A program made the position numbers and the translations under genes. DNA of 64,000 nt. Source: Actinomycetaceae bacterium (GTDB taxonomy: Bacteria; Actinomycetota; Actinomycetes; Actinomycetales; Actinomycetaceae). Where the stretch lies: the NCBI GenBank assembly GCA_030537795.1, contig JAUNVE010000004.1:29876-93875 (forward strand), given 5' to 3'. Shown here piece after piece: positions 9,243 to 16,521 of this stretch (position 1 is the stretch's first letter; every line of letters starts with the position of its first letter). Under the pieces are notes generated by a model, which did no database searches, had not been told where the DNA came from, and saw only the letters and a list, made by a program, of their open reading frames with translations.

Positions 9243-9631
9243 TCTTAATCCCCTAACCTGCGCCTCTTCACAGCGATCACCTGTGAGACACTCGTCTTGT
9301 TGTCGATGATCGTCTGTACACGCTTCGCATATGCTGGCTCCACCTGTTTGAGCTTTCAGAACTGACCGCAATCGAGTACTGCATTGGAGAAACAAATCTA
9401 TCGCCGCACCGAGTCTCCCTACGCATAGGTTGGAGCGATGCTGGCCAGCTAGAGGCGTCGCACGGATGGAAAATACCCAACATGCGACAATGCCCCATAT
9501 TCGCGGTGGCTAATTCTGCGAAAGGCGCTCGTCAAAACACTGAGACTGCCAGCAACACTAAGCGCACCTTCCTTCAGGAATTCGATAGCCAGGCGGGTAA
9601 ACTCAGTGAGCCTGCATTCGATACTTCCCGC
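9243..9631. other. Gap without a credible gene
   Basis: About 390 bases lie between the tRNA-Pro terminator and the importer ATPase gene. Open frames here are short, have no ribosome site and run through the tRNA or the neighbouring gene. A minus-strand stretch near 9255-9360 reads as a short helical peptide (EPAYAKRVQTIIDNKTSVSQ) cut off by an upstream stop codon. That could be a decayed gene end or chance. Confidence 0.4.
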
Positions 9632-10423
9632 TTAGCTTTCGGCATCGATGGATCCAACTGCTCCAATGGGGCACACGAGCGGCAAACCTCGATGGTTGAG
9701 CACTTCGACGTGAAGTTCGTAAGTGTCGCGAATGACTGCAGATGTAATGACCTCGTGCGGCAACCCCGCGTGAGTAATTTCTCCCCCGGCGACTACCACG
9801 ATGCGATCACATAAACGGGCGGCTAGATTGAGATCGTGCAATACGATCAGCACGAGGGCGTGATCTTGGCGCGCGATGTGATGCATGAAGTTGAGGACCT
9901 GCACCTGTCGGTGAATATCGAGGGCGGAGGTCGGCTCATCGAGTAAAAGGATTTGCGGATGGGCTGCCACCACCTGGGCGATCGACACCAGCTGACGCTG
10001 GCCACCGGACAGATTCGCAAGATTGCGGTCGGCAATGGCAGCGATTCCCAGTTCTTCGCACGCATCTGAGGCTCTCTGAAGAGCAGAACCTCGCGGGGTT
10101 CCCAGGCCGGCATAGCGCTGAGCGGATATTGCCACCGATTCAAAGGCTGACAGCGCCACCCCGCCCGGCAAATCCTGCGGAACGTATCCGCTGATATTAC
10201 GTAGGGCACGCCCTTGGAAAATTCTTCCGTCCTCGTGAACCCACTGCATCTTCCCCGTGGTTTTCACCAGGCCCATAAGGGCCTTTACCAGAGTTGATTT
10301 TCCAGCCGCATTAGGCCCGATAACTCCGACCATTGTGCCAGCTTCCAGGCTCCCCACGTGTGCGTCGTGCAGAACTTGGTGTCGCCCATACCAGGCATTG
10401 ACGTTTTCGATGTAGAGCGTCAT
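9632..10423 (-). CDS. Iron-compound ABC importer, ATPase subunit (FecE/BtuD-like)
   Basis: A 263-residue ABC ATPase with Walker A GPNAAGKST (36-44), the signature LSGGQ (138-142), Walker B LLLDEPTSALD (159-169) and the switch His in LHDLNLA. These features fit the FepC/FecE/BtuD group that powers uptake of siderophore-iron, haem or corrinoids. The start at 10423 overlaps the permease stop as TAATG, with GGGAGG six bases upstream. A longer frame from 10438 has no support. It is the third gene of the operon behind the iron-type operator at 12808. Confidence 0.93.
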   Translation of the reverse strand: MTLYIENVNAWYGRHQVLHDAHVGSLEAGTMVGVIGPNAAGKSTLVKALMGLVKTTGKMQWVHEDGRIFQGRALRNISGYVPQDLPGGVALSAFESVAISAQRYAGLGTPRGSALQRASDACEELGIAAIADRNLANLSGGQRQLVSIAQVVAAHPQILLLDEPTSALDIHRQVQVLNFMHHIARQDHALVLIVLHDLNLAARLCDRIVVVAGGEITHAGLPHEVITSAVIRDTYELHVEVLNHRGLPLVCPIGAVGSIDAES

Positions 10424-11502
10424 TACTGGCCTCCCCACTGAACTGTCTGCTTCGACAACACAATGGTGACAAACAACGGCACACCGATAATGGCAGTGAC
10501 GATACCAACGGGAATCGCAACTCCGCTGATGATTGAAATCGAAATGACGTGGGAGGCGGTCATGACAAAGGCACCGACCACTATCGTCATTGGAAGAAGC
10601 AGGCGTTGGTTTTCACCGACGAGCACGCGCGATACGTGGGGCGCAATCATGCCGATGAAGCCAATAACTCCGGCGAATGCAACCGCGGTGGCAGCCAAGA
10701 GCGAAATAAATATCAGACTAATAATGCGGATCCGTCCGGTATTGACTCCGAGCGCTTTCGCTCGGTTCTCGCCCATGCGCATTACCGTCAGATCCCATTG
10801 GTGCAGTAGCCACCATGGCAGGGACACTATCACGACAATTCCAAGGATGAGGACGTGATTCCAGGTTGCACGTGTCAGCGAACCCATTGTCCAAAATACG
10901 ATCTGGGACAGGGCTTCTGTGGTGGCGGCATACTGCAAAAGTGATACCGCGGCTGAGAAACCAAAAACAACCGCAATTCCCATCAGAACCATGGTTTGAG
11001 ATCCGGCTCCTCGCGCACGCGCCATCACCACGATGACCACAGTTGCAATCATTGACCACGCCCACGCAAAAATCGTAATGGAGCTTTCTTCGTAACCGGG
11101 GATAGTCCAATCCAACACAATGGCAGCGGCGGCACCGAATGCCGCGGCACCGGATAACCCCAAAGTGAAGGGCTCTGCGAGAGGGTTGTCCAAGATGGTC
11201 TGCATTTGGAGGCCGGCAATACCGAGGGCCACCCCGATGAGAGTGGCAAGCAGAAGCGATGGAAGACGGATCTGCCATACCGCAGCACGTACCACGCCTG
11301 GTACCGTGTCGGGGTAAAAAATGGCCTGCCATAATTCCCGCAAACCGATATTGAGTGGACCTAGAGTAGCCGCCCACAGGATCAGCGCCGCGGTGGCAGC
11401 AACGATGACAAACAGAATGAGGACACGTCGAAAGATGGTTTGACGATAGGCGGCGATGACACCGTGAGCATCATCGCCGCCTCGTGTAACTGTGTGCGTC
11501 AT
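10423..11502 (-). CDS. Iron-compound ABC importer, permease (FecCD family)
   Basis: A 359-residue polytopic protein with about nine to ten membrane helices. It carries the FecCD signatures, including GVIGFIGMIAPHVSR near the coupling helix and an RA-ALGVNTGR cytoplasmic loop. It forms the channel for a siderophore, haem or corrinoid carried by the lipoprotein encoded 15 bases upstream. Only one permease gene is present, so it probably works as a homodimer, as in BtuC or FhuB-independent systems. Its stop overlaps the ATPase start. The ribosome site before its ATG is weak, suggesting translation coupled to the upstream gene. Confidence 0.93.
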   Translation of the reverse strand: MTHTVTRGGDDAHGVIAAYRQTIFRRVLILFVIVAATAALILWAATLGPLNIGLRELWQAIFYPDTVPGVVRAAVWQIRLPSLLLATLIGVALGIAGLQMQTILDNPLAEPFTLGLSGAAAFGAAAAIVLDWTIPGYEESSITIFAWAWSMIATVVIVVMARARGAGSQTMVLMGIAVVFGFSAAVSLLQYAATTEALSQIVFWTMGSLTRATWNHVLILGIVVIVSLPWWLLHQWDLTVMRMGENRAKALGVNTGRIRIISLIFISLLAATAVAFAGVIGFIGMIAPHVSRVLVGENQRLLLPMTIVVGAFVMTASHVISISIISGVAIPVGIVTAIIGVPLFVTIVLSKQTVQWGGQ

Positions 11503-11517
11503 AGCGGCCGAATACGA

Positions 11518-12720
11518 CTACTGTGACAGTTGAACGAAGAACGTACCGCTGTAGTCGAACGGCATGAATTCGTCATGGAACTCCATAAACTCCTTCTCCA
11601 GATCAACATCACTAAACAAGTCAGGATGCTGCCACTGCGCGAATGCTCTGATGGCTATGAAGTTGTACGGAGAATCGTAGAACTGGTGATAGATGCCGTA
11701 CATCTGGCTGTTTTTACCAGCCTCAAGTTCGCTAAAGCCCGGTTGCTTTAACTCGTCGCGAAGCGACTGCTCTGCACGGTCGTGATCGGTTGCATAGCCA
11801 AGCTCAACAAATGACGTTTTGGCGCCCTCATCAAGTTCTTTGTCGCCCCAAGCTCCACCGGTAACAACCACGTGATCGGGTTGGCTTGAAAGTATCTGCT
11901 CCGGCGTGAGGTCGCCATCTTGCACATCTGCGGGAAGTAACTCGTCACCCAGGTTAATGCCGCCCGCCATGTCGATCATGGTGCCGAAGTTAGAATCCTT
12001 AAACGTGGCGCAGCACGCGATGAGTCCGGCAGCGCGCCACAGGAATGTTTTGGGCTTGTCAGCCCCGACATCTGCAACTTTCGACTTTACCTCATCGGTC
12101 TTTCCTCTGTAGTACTCAATAAATTTCTGCGCATTTTCTTCATTGCCGGTCAGTTTTCCGAGAATTTCAACGGTCGCTTCCGTATTTTCTACCGGTTGAC
12201 GCCGATAATCGGTCACCACCCATTTGATTTCAGAACTGTCGAGTTTATCGATCATTCCTTTCGACTGGGCTACGTCATACATATCTTGGGTGAGGACGAC
12301 GACGTCAGGATCGAACTCAAGAAGGTTCTCTACTGTCACATCCCCCTTCTTGAGTGAACCGATGGTGGGGATATCGGCAGCTTCGGGGAACTTTTCGAGG
12401 AACTTATCGTAGAAGTCAGGAGCGTTCTTCTGCAGATCTTTCCCCCAGGCAACGACACCTTTGAGCGGGTCATCTTTATTGAGAAAAGCGAGTGTATACG
12501 CCGCACGGGATTCGCCGAGAATAATTCTCTCGGGTACTTTATCGAACTCAACCGTGTGGTCGACAATATCGGTGATCGAAATGACGCTGTCTGTCTCCTG
12601 GGGAGTTTCATCGGAGCCAGCATCATTGTGAGCGTCTGATGAGCATCCAGCCAATCCGACGGAAGCGACTAATGCGCCGCTTCCTAGTAGCGCCATGAGT
12701 CGCGAACGCGTGTTCACCAT
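11518..12720 (-). CDS. Iron-compound ABC importer, substrate-binding lipoprotein
   Basis: A 400-residue protein with a signal peptide ending in the lipobox LAGC, followed by a Ser/Asp/Glu-rich linker. The FecB/BtuF-type two-lobed binding fold begins at about residue 45 (ISITDIVDHTVEF). The ATG at 12720 has AGAAAGGA seven bases upstream; the longer frame to 12753 lacks one. An unusual Cys-Cys pair sits in GLIACCATF in the middle of the protein. It would be anchored to the outer face of the membrane and hand its ligand to the permease. A DtxR/IdeR-type operator lies about 90 bases upstream, so the cargo is probably iron-related. The exact ligand cannot be read from sequence. Confidence 0.9.
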   Translation of the reverse strand: MVNTRSRLMALLGSGALVASVGLAGCSSDAHNDAGSDETPQETDSVISITDIVDHTVEFDKVPERIILGESRAAYTLAFLNKDDPLKGVVAWGKDLQKNAPDFYDKFLEKFPEAADIPTIGSLKKGDVTVENLLEFDPDVVVLTQDMYDVAQSKGMIDKLDSSEIKWVVTDYRRQPVENTEATVEILGKLTGNEENAQKFIEYYRGKTDEVKSKVADVGADKPKTFLWRAAGLIACCATFKDSNFGTMIDMAGGINLGDELLPADVQDGDLTPEQILSSQPDHVVVTGGAWGDKELDEGAKTSFVELGYATDHDRAEQSLRDELKQPGFSELEAGKNSQMYGIYHQFYDSPYNFIAIRAFAQWQHPDLFSDVDLEKEFMEFHDEFMPFDYSGTFFVQLSQ

Positions 12721-12807
12721 TCCATGTCCTTTCTTAGGCGGTGAAGCCTCCATCGCATAGCGTGCGACGCATGCGCATCAAGGTTTCAACGCAAGTCACG
12801 AGAGAGC

Positions 12808-12826
12808 TTAGGTTAGGCTCAACTAA
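12808..12826. promoter_or_regulatory. DtxR/IdeR-type iron operator upstream of the importer
   Basis: The 19 bases TTAGGTTAGGCTCAACTAA match the DtxR/IdeR consensus TTAGGTTAGGCTAACCTAA at 17 positions by my count. It lies 88 bases before the start of the binding lipoprotein, where it could repress the importer when iron is plentiful. Confidence 0.8.
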
Positions 12827-12964
12827 CCATTGGCAGGTTAGCAAACATAATCATAAAGGTGAACTTTCAACTTCATAAATCGGTTGACCATTAGCACCCG
12901 CAGAAAAAACAACGGGCCTTCACTTTCCCATTTTTACTGAAAATTCAGCACAATTCGCGGGTCA

Positions 12965-13001
12965 TTGCCAATGGGCAAAAAGGGTTGCCATTAATGTGGC
13001 A
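12965..13001. promoter_or_regulatory. Two TTGCC/GGCAA-type inverted repeats
   Basis: The two dyads are TTGCC-N4-GGCAA at 12965-12978 and TGCCA-N6-TGGCA at 12986-13001. They lie in the region between the divergent importer and the gene starting at 13174. Further half sites (TTGGCA near 12830 and 13015) are nearby. This pattern suggests an operator cluster for an unidentified regulator. No regulator gene is adjacent. Confidence 0.45.
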
Positions 13002-13173
13002 TCAACGTAAACATTTGGCAACAACCACATTTCGGACTCAGCCGTATACGCCGGCCCCTATCGCTCACCGGATTTACAGTCATACTGTTTTCCATTGCCA
13101 CCGACCGCGAGCCGAGTCAGAGATTTGCTGGCGCTGGTGGGTTAGAATTTTTACTGAGCGAGAGGTGTTACGT

Positions 13174-14619
13174 ATGTCCTATCCCAGTCCAGCAGTAGCT
13201 CCCGCGGTAAAGAAACCAACGAATGCGCTGTACATAACCGTAACGGTCGTTCTAGTTTTGGTGATAGCAGTGCTCTCCTACGTACTGTACGGTCTCACCA
13301 TCGGTCATAAAGCAACTTTCTCCTACGGTGTAGTCAAAGTCGATGAGCGCCCACTGTCTGATCAATCACTCGTGCTGTCGAGTGCATTAAGCGCTGACGG
13401 TACCCGCGTTCACAACCTGATCGTGCGAGTGAAAGACACAAACGCATCATATAGCGTCGAAACTCTATCGCTCGATTCAGATAACACTGAAAAAGCCCCC
13501 GTTATAACACAGATCGACGTAGCAGATACCAGAAAACCGCTGTCGAACCCACGCCACACACTGGTTGAACACCTAGAGTCCTACGCCCACATATCAACCG
13601 TGGGAGCTTCAGAGCAACAGGTCACCTTTGCTGATCGAGATTTCACATGGGATGAATCTGCCCACCAGTGGTTCTGTGACACAGCAGGTTTCGAAGCCGA
13701 TGTACTCTACGGAATCGTTGACAACCTCGTCATAGGAACGCAACACGCACCCGATTTCGCAGGTCGAGCAGATGGATATTCCATCCCAGCGGCAGAAGTC
13801 ACCGCTTTTGATCTCCAAACAGGTAATCCGGTGTGGGCATACCCACTGGACAACCCCGGCTACGTGTCGATTGCGGCCAATACAATCGCCGTCAGCGAAG
13901 TCCCTGCCACCATCGATATTGCTGCCGCACAGGTCTTTGAAAACGAGGAGTACATCTCATATTTGGAGGCCGTAGCGGCAGAAGCCAACGGACAATCCCT
14001 CTACCGGCTGGCTCCTTCTCACACCGATCTGACATCAACCGAACAAGCTGTGTCAACCCTGGACGTACCGCAGTTTCTGCCAATTAATCGTCACGCTATT
14101 CGGGATTTCGACTTTCGTAACGCCACCTATGCGCTCCACGATCAGTTCGATGGGTTAACCGAACTGACATTAACCGACGGGGAAATGTTCCTCACGCAAG
14201 CACCGCCAGACGAGGACTGGGTAATTCTGTATCCAGAGTCGCCACGCGCAACTCTTAGGGATTTTGATAATCCAGATAGTTACTACGGTGACTTCAATCA
14301 GGATGGCTACGAGGATCTAATAGTGCCACTTATGCACTCAACCTCCGTCTATGGGGGCAACGGGTGGCTCGTCGAGTTCGTTGTGTTCGTGTGGGATCCG
14401 GCAAAGGGTGAGCCGCGACAATTAGAACATCCCGCGTTTGTTTCCGAGCGTTGCGGTGCCCGGCATAGCGATATCGATATTCAACCAAACGGTGAGATCT
14501 TTGCTGTCGCTACCACCGAAGGCCCCAACGATGTGTGTGCTATTGGGTGGACAGTTCCTCACGACGTTCGGTATGAATTCGACGCGGCAACCGAAACATT
14601 CGTTGAACACCCTCGCTAA
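13174..14619 (+). CDS. Membrane-anchored protein of unknown function
   Basis: A 481-residue protein. A short cytoplasmic N-terminus rich in Pro, Ala and Val leads into one membrane helix at about residues 21-45 (ITVTVVLVLVIAVLSYV), and the rest is probably outside. The extracellular part is beta-rich and acidic. Near residues 372-384 it has DFNQDGYEDLIVP, a calcium-loop motif of the kind found in FG-GAP and dockerin-like repeats. I do not recognise the family. The start at ATG 13174 has GAGAGG upstream; the open frame runs back to 12985, but that stretch is not protein-like. A PepSY lipoprotein gene follows 74 bases later with no terminator between. Confidence 0.7.
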   Translation: MSYPSPAVAPAVKKPTNALYITVTVVLVLVIAVLSYVLYGLTIGHKATFSYGVVKVDERPLSDQSLVLSSALSADGTRVHNLIVRVKDTNASYSVETLSLDSDNTEKAPVITQIDVADTRKPLSNPRHTLVEHLESYAHISTVGASEQQVTFADRDFTWDESAHQWFCDTAGFEADVLYGIVDNLVIGTQHAPDFAGRADGYSIPAAEVTAFDLQTGNPVWAYPLDNPGYVSIAANTIAVSEVPATIDIAAAQVFENEEYISYLEAVAAEANGQSLYRLAPSHTDLTSTEQAVSTLDVPQFLPINRHAIRDFDFRNATYALHDQFDGLTELTLTDGEMFLTQAPPDEDWVILYPESPRATLRDFDNPDSYYGDFNQDGYEDLIVPLMHSTSVYGGNGWLVEFVVFVWDPAKGEPRQLEHPAFVSERCGARHSDIDIQPNGEIFAVATTEGPNDVCAIGWTVPHDVRYEFDAATETFVEHPR

Positions 14620-14693
14620 TACCATGGTATTCGCATGATGCCAGGCAACTGGTAAAACTTGCGCCCCGCCCGCAAAGGCTCAAGACTTGAAGC

Positions 14694-15290
14694 ATGAAGA
14701 AAATGCGTATTTTAGCAACCATATCCACAGCAACACTGGCTCTCACCTTATCCGGGTGTGGCGACAGCCCACATGATTCCGAAAACTCTCCCGCACCGGA
14801 AACCACGCAGTCTCAGAGCACCGATACATCTGATTCTTCTCATAGCCAGGAAGATACGAATCGAGATGGGCCCTTTGCTGATACCGCGAATGCGATCAAT
14901 GCTGTCAAGGCAGCGGAAGCTCAAAACGGTGGCAAACTGATTGAACTCGACCGCGAAGACAGCGACCAAGTCTGGGAAATCGAAGTCATTGAGGGCGAGG
15001 AAGAAGTTACCTACTACGTGAGTGCCGACGGTTCGGTTACCGAGCATAAGCGTAAAGACGCTGACCAAGACGACCTCGCCAAAGTAGCCGACGCGATCTC
15101 TGCCACCGAAGCCATTCAAAAAGCCTTTGATGAGCTCGGCGGCGGCTATCTCGACGAATGCGAACTGGATGAAAACAACGGCATCATCGTTTACGAAATG
15201 GACTTCGATGATGAAAATGGCAACGACTTTGCTGAAATCGAAATTGATTCACGTAGCGGGGACATCGCCAAGAAAGAAATGGACAACTAG
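14694..15290 (+). CDS. PepSY-domain lipoprotein
   Basis: A 198-residue protein with a signal peptide ending in the lipobox LSGC (Cys near 22), then a Ser/Thr/Glu-rich linker to about residue 60. Two PepSY-like units follow: one starting NAINAVKAAEAQNGG and ending in YYVSADGSV, the other starting DAISATEAIQKAF and ending in IEIDSRSGDI. PepSY modules are thought to restrain proteases or act as surface binding domains. It is strongly acidic. It sits downstream of the unrecognised membrane protein and may work with it. A strong terminator follows. Confidence 0.82.
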   Translation: MKKMRILATISTATLALTLSGCGDSPHDSENSPAPETTQSQSTDTSDSSHSQEDTNRDGPFADTANAINAVKAAEAQNGGKLIELDREDSDQVWEIEVIEGEEEVTYYVSADGSVTEHKRKDADQDDLAKVADAISATEAIQKAFDELGGGYLDECELDENNGIIVYEMDFDDENGNDFAEIEIDSRSGDIAKKEMDN

Positions 15291-15324
15291 CGTATAACTG
15301 CCGAACTGTATCACTGTCCATTGA

Positions 15325-15360
15325 CCGGGGCTACCGAGCATTAAGCATGGGTAGCCCCGG
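15325..15360. terminator. Bidirectional terminator between the PepSY gene and the SDR gene
   Basis: A perfect 11-bp stem (15325-15335 with 15350-15360) with a 14-base loop, followed on the plus strand by TTT. It lies between two converging genes and can serve both. Confidence 0.75.
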
Positions 15361-15369
15361 TTTGCCTTA

Positions 15370-16128
15370 TCACGGTGTCTGCGTTGTTCCCATGCGACGC
15401 GTCAACGTATTGGTACCCTGCTCAACCGGGCGGATAATCATCGAATCGATATTGACGTGATCGGGAAGGTTGAGACACCACGTCACAGCTTCTGCGATGT
15501 CCTCGGCGACAAGCGGCTGATCTACTCCCGCATAAACGGCATCCGCTTTTTCTTGCGTGCCCAGACGGTTGAGCGAAAACTCCTCGGTGTGCACCATACC
15601 GGGAGCAATTTCCATGATGCGTACAGGTTCGCCCACTAACTCCTGCCTCATCGTCAATGGAATCATTCGCTCAGCATGTTTAGCGGCCACGTAGCCTCCC
15701 CCACCCGGGTAAGTATCATGTGCCGCGGTTGAGGTGATGAATACGATGCTTCCACCGCGTTTCCTCATTGCCGGTAGTAAAGCTTTCGTCACACGAAGCG
15801 TTGCCATGACGTTGAGATTGAACATTTTCTGCCAGCGCTCATCGACGGCTTCCGCTATAGAATCCACCCCAAATGCGCCGCCGGCGTTATTGACAAGAGC
15901 ATCCACTGGCCCGTATTCACTAACATAATCCGCAACAGCTGAGATTCCACTTTCCTCGGTCAGGTCCGCGACTAGGTATGCGCAGCCGGTTTCTGCAGAC
16001 AGATCTTTTAAGCGGTTTTCGCGTCGTGCCACGGCAATGACATTCCAACCGGAGGCAGTCAGCTGGCATACCGTTGCCCGGCCGATACCGGAGGAAGCTC
16101 CGGTAACTACAGCAGTTCGTTTCGACAT
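15370..16128 (-). CDS. Short-chain dehydrogenase/reductase, YdfG-like
   Basis: A 252-residue classical SDR. It has the N-terminal nucleotide-binding motif TGASSGIG (about 9-16), the NNAG motif (about 79-82), a catalytic Ser in ITSTAA and the YVAAK pair, with Tyr and Lys in place. The sequence around EIAPGMVHTEEF resembles the NADP-dependent 3-hydroxy-acid/serine dehydrogenase YdfG group. The substrate cannot be fixed from sequence. The ATG is preceded by TAGGAG. It reads away from the M13 peptidase gene, and a hairpin and a possible leader ORF lie upstream of it. Confidence 0.85.
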   Translation of the reverse strand: MSKRTAVVTGASSGIGRATVCQLTASGWNVIAVARRENRLKDLSAETGCAYLVADLTEESGISAVADYVSEYGPVDALVNNAGGAFGVDSIAEAVDERWQKMFNLNVMATLRVTKALLPAMRKRGGSIVFITSTAAHDTYPGGGGYVAAKHAERMIPLTMRQELVGEPVRIMEIAPGMVHTEEFSLNRLGTQEKADAVYAGVDQPLVAEDIAEAVTWCLNLPDHVNIDSMIIRPVEQGTNTLTRRMGTTQTP

Positions 16129-16291
16129 GGTGACTCCTAAATCTGGTCCTGAATTCTCATCATAGCTTCTTCGCCACCCGGTGATGATGGACGCATTTAT
16201 TCGTCACGGCATATCGCTTAACAATGATGACTACCGCCTAGAGAAGTCTCCACGGATGCCAGATTCACCGCAGGAGGGCGAAATAATGGAA

Positions 16292-16322
16292 CGGGCGAGG
16301 CGCCCTTAAGGCGCCTCGCCCG
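16292..16322 (-). terminator. Strong orphan hairpin upstream of the SDR gene
   Basis: A perfect 13-bp GC-rich stem (16292-16304 with 16310-16322) and a 5-base loop. On the minus strand it is followed by the T-rich TTCCATTATTT. It lies between two divergent genes, where a terminator is unexpected unless a short minus-strand transcript starts to its right. Confidence 0.6.
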
Positions 16323-16392
16323 ACTATCCCATCAACACAGTGAGAGCTGAGATTTCCTCTCAACCTCGTGTCTTCTACTGTAAAAACAGACT

Positions 16393-16455
16393 TTAGATAA
16401 TCACCGAATTTCGCCTGAAAATTCGCTGAGAAATTACACCGTTATTCCCAGACAT
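16393..16455 (-). CDS. Possible 20-residue leader peptide or small protein
   Basis: An ATG at 16455 is preceded by AAGGAGG at a five-base spacing, the best ribosome site in this intergenic region. The frame encodes 20 residues (MSGNNGVISQ, then RIFRRNSVII) and stops at 16393. About 70 bases further on the same strand lies the 13-bp hairpin at 16292-16322, and then the SDR gene at 16128. This could be a tiny basic protein with its own terminator, or a leader peptide controlling read-through into the SDR gene. The peptide matches nothing I recognise. Confidence 0.4.
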   Translation of the reverse strand: MSGNNGVISQRIFRRNSVII

Positions 16456-16521
16456 CTGTGCCTCCTTGGAACCGCTATCGCCGATCGGGCGGTGAGAGTA
16501 AAACCAAGTAGAGTAGACCCC

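Noticed and set aside
9120..9395. Minus-strand ORF crossing tRNA-Pro, with a peptide resembling 'GFEPATLCSQSRC'
   Set aside because: That peptide is the well-known artefact of translating tRNA genes, and the frame has no ribosome site.
12985..13173. Upstream extension of the unknown membrane protein
   Set aside because: The extra 63 residues are His/Arg/Trp-rich with no protein-like pattern, and a good ribosome site precedes the internal ATG at 13174.
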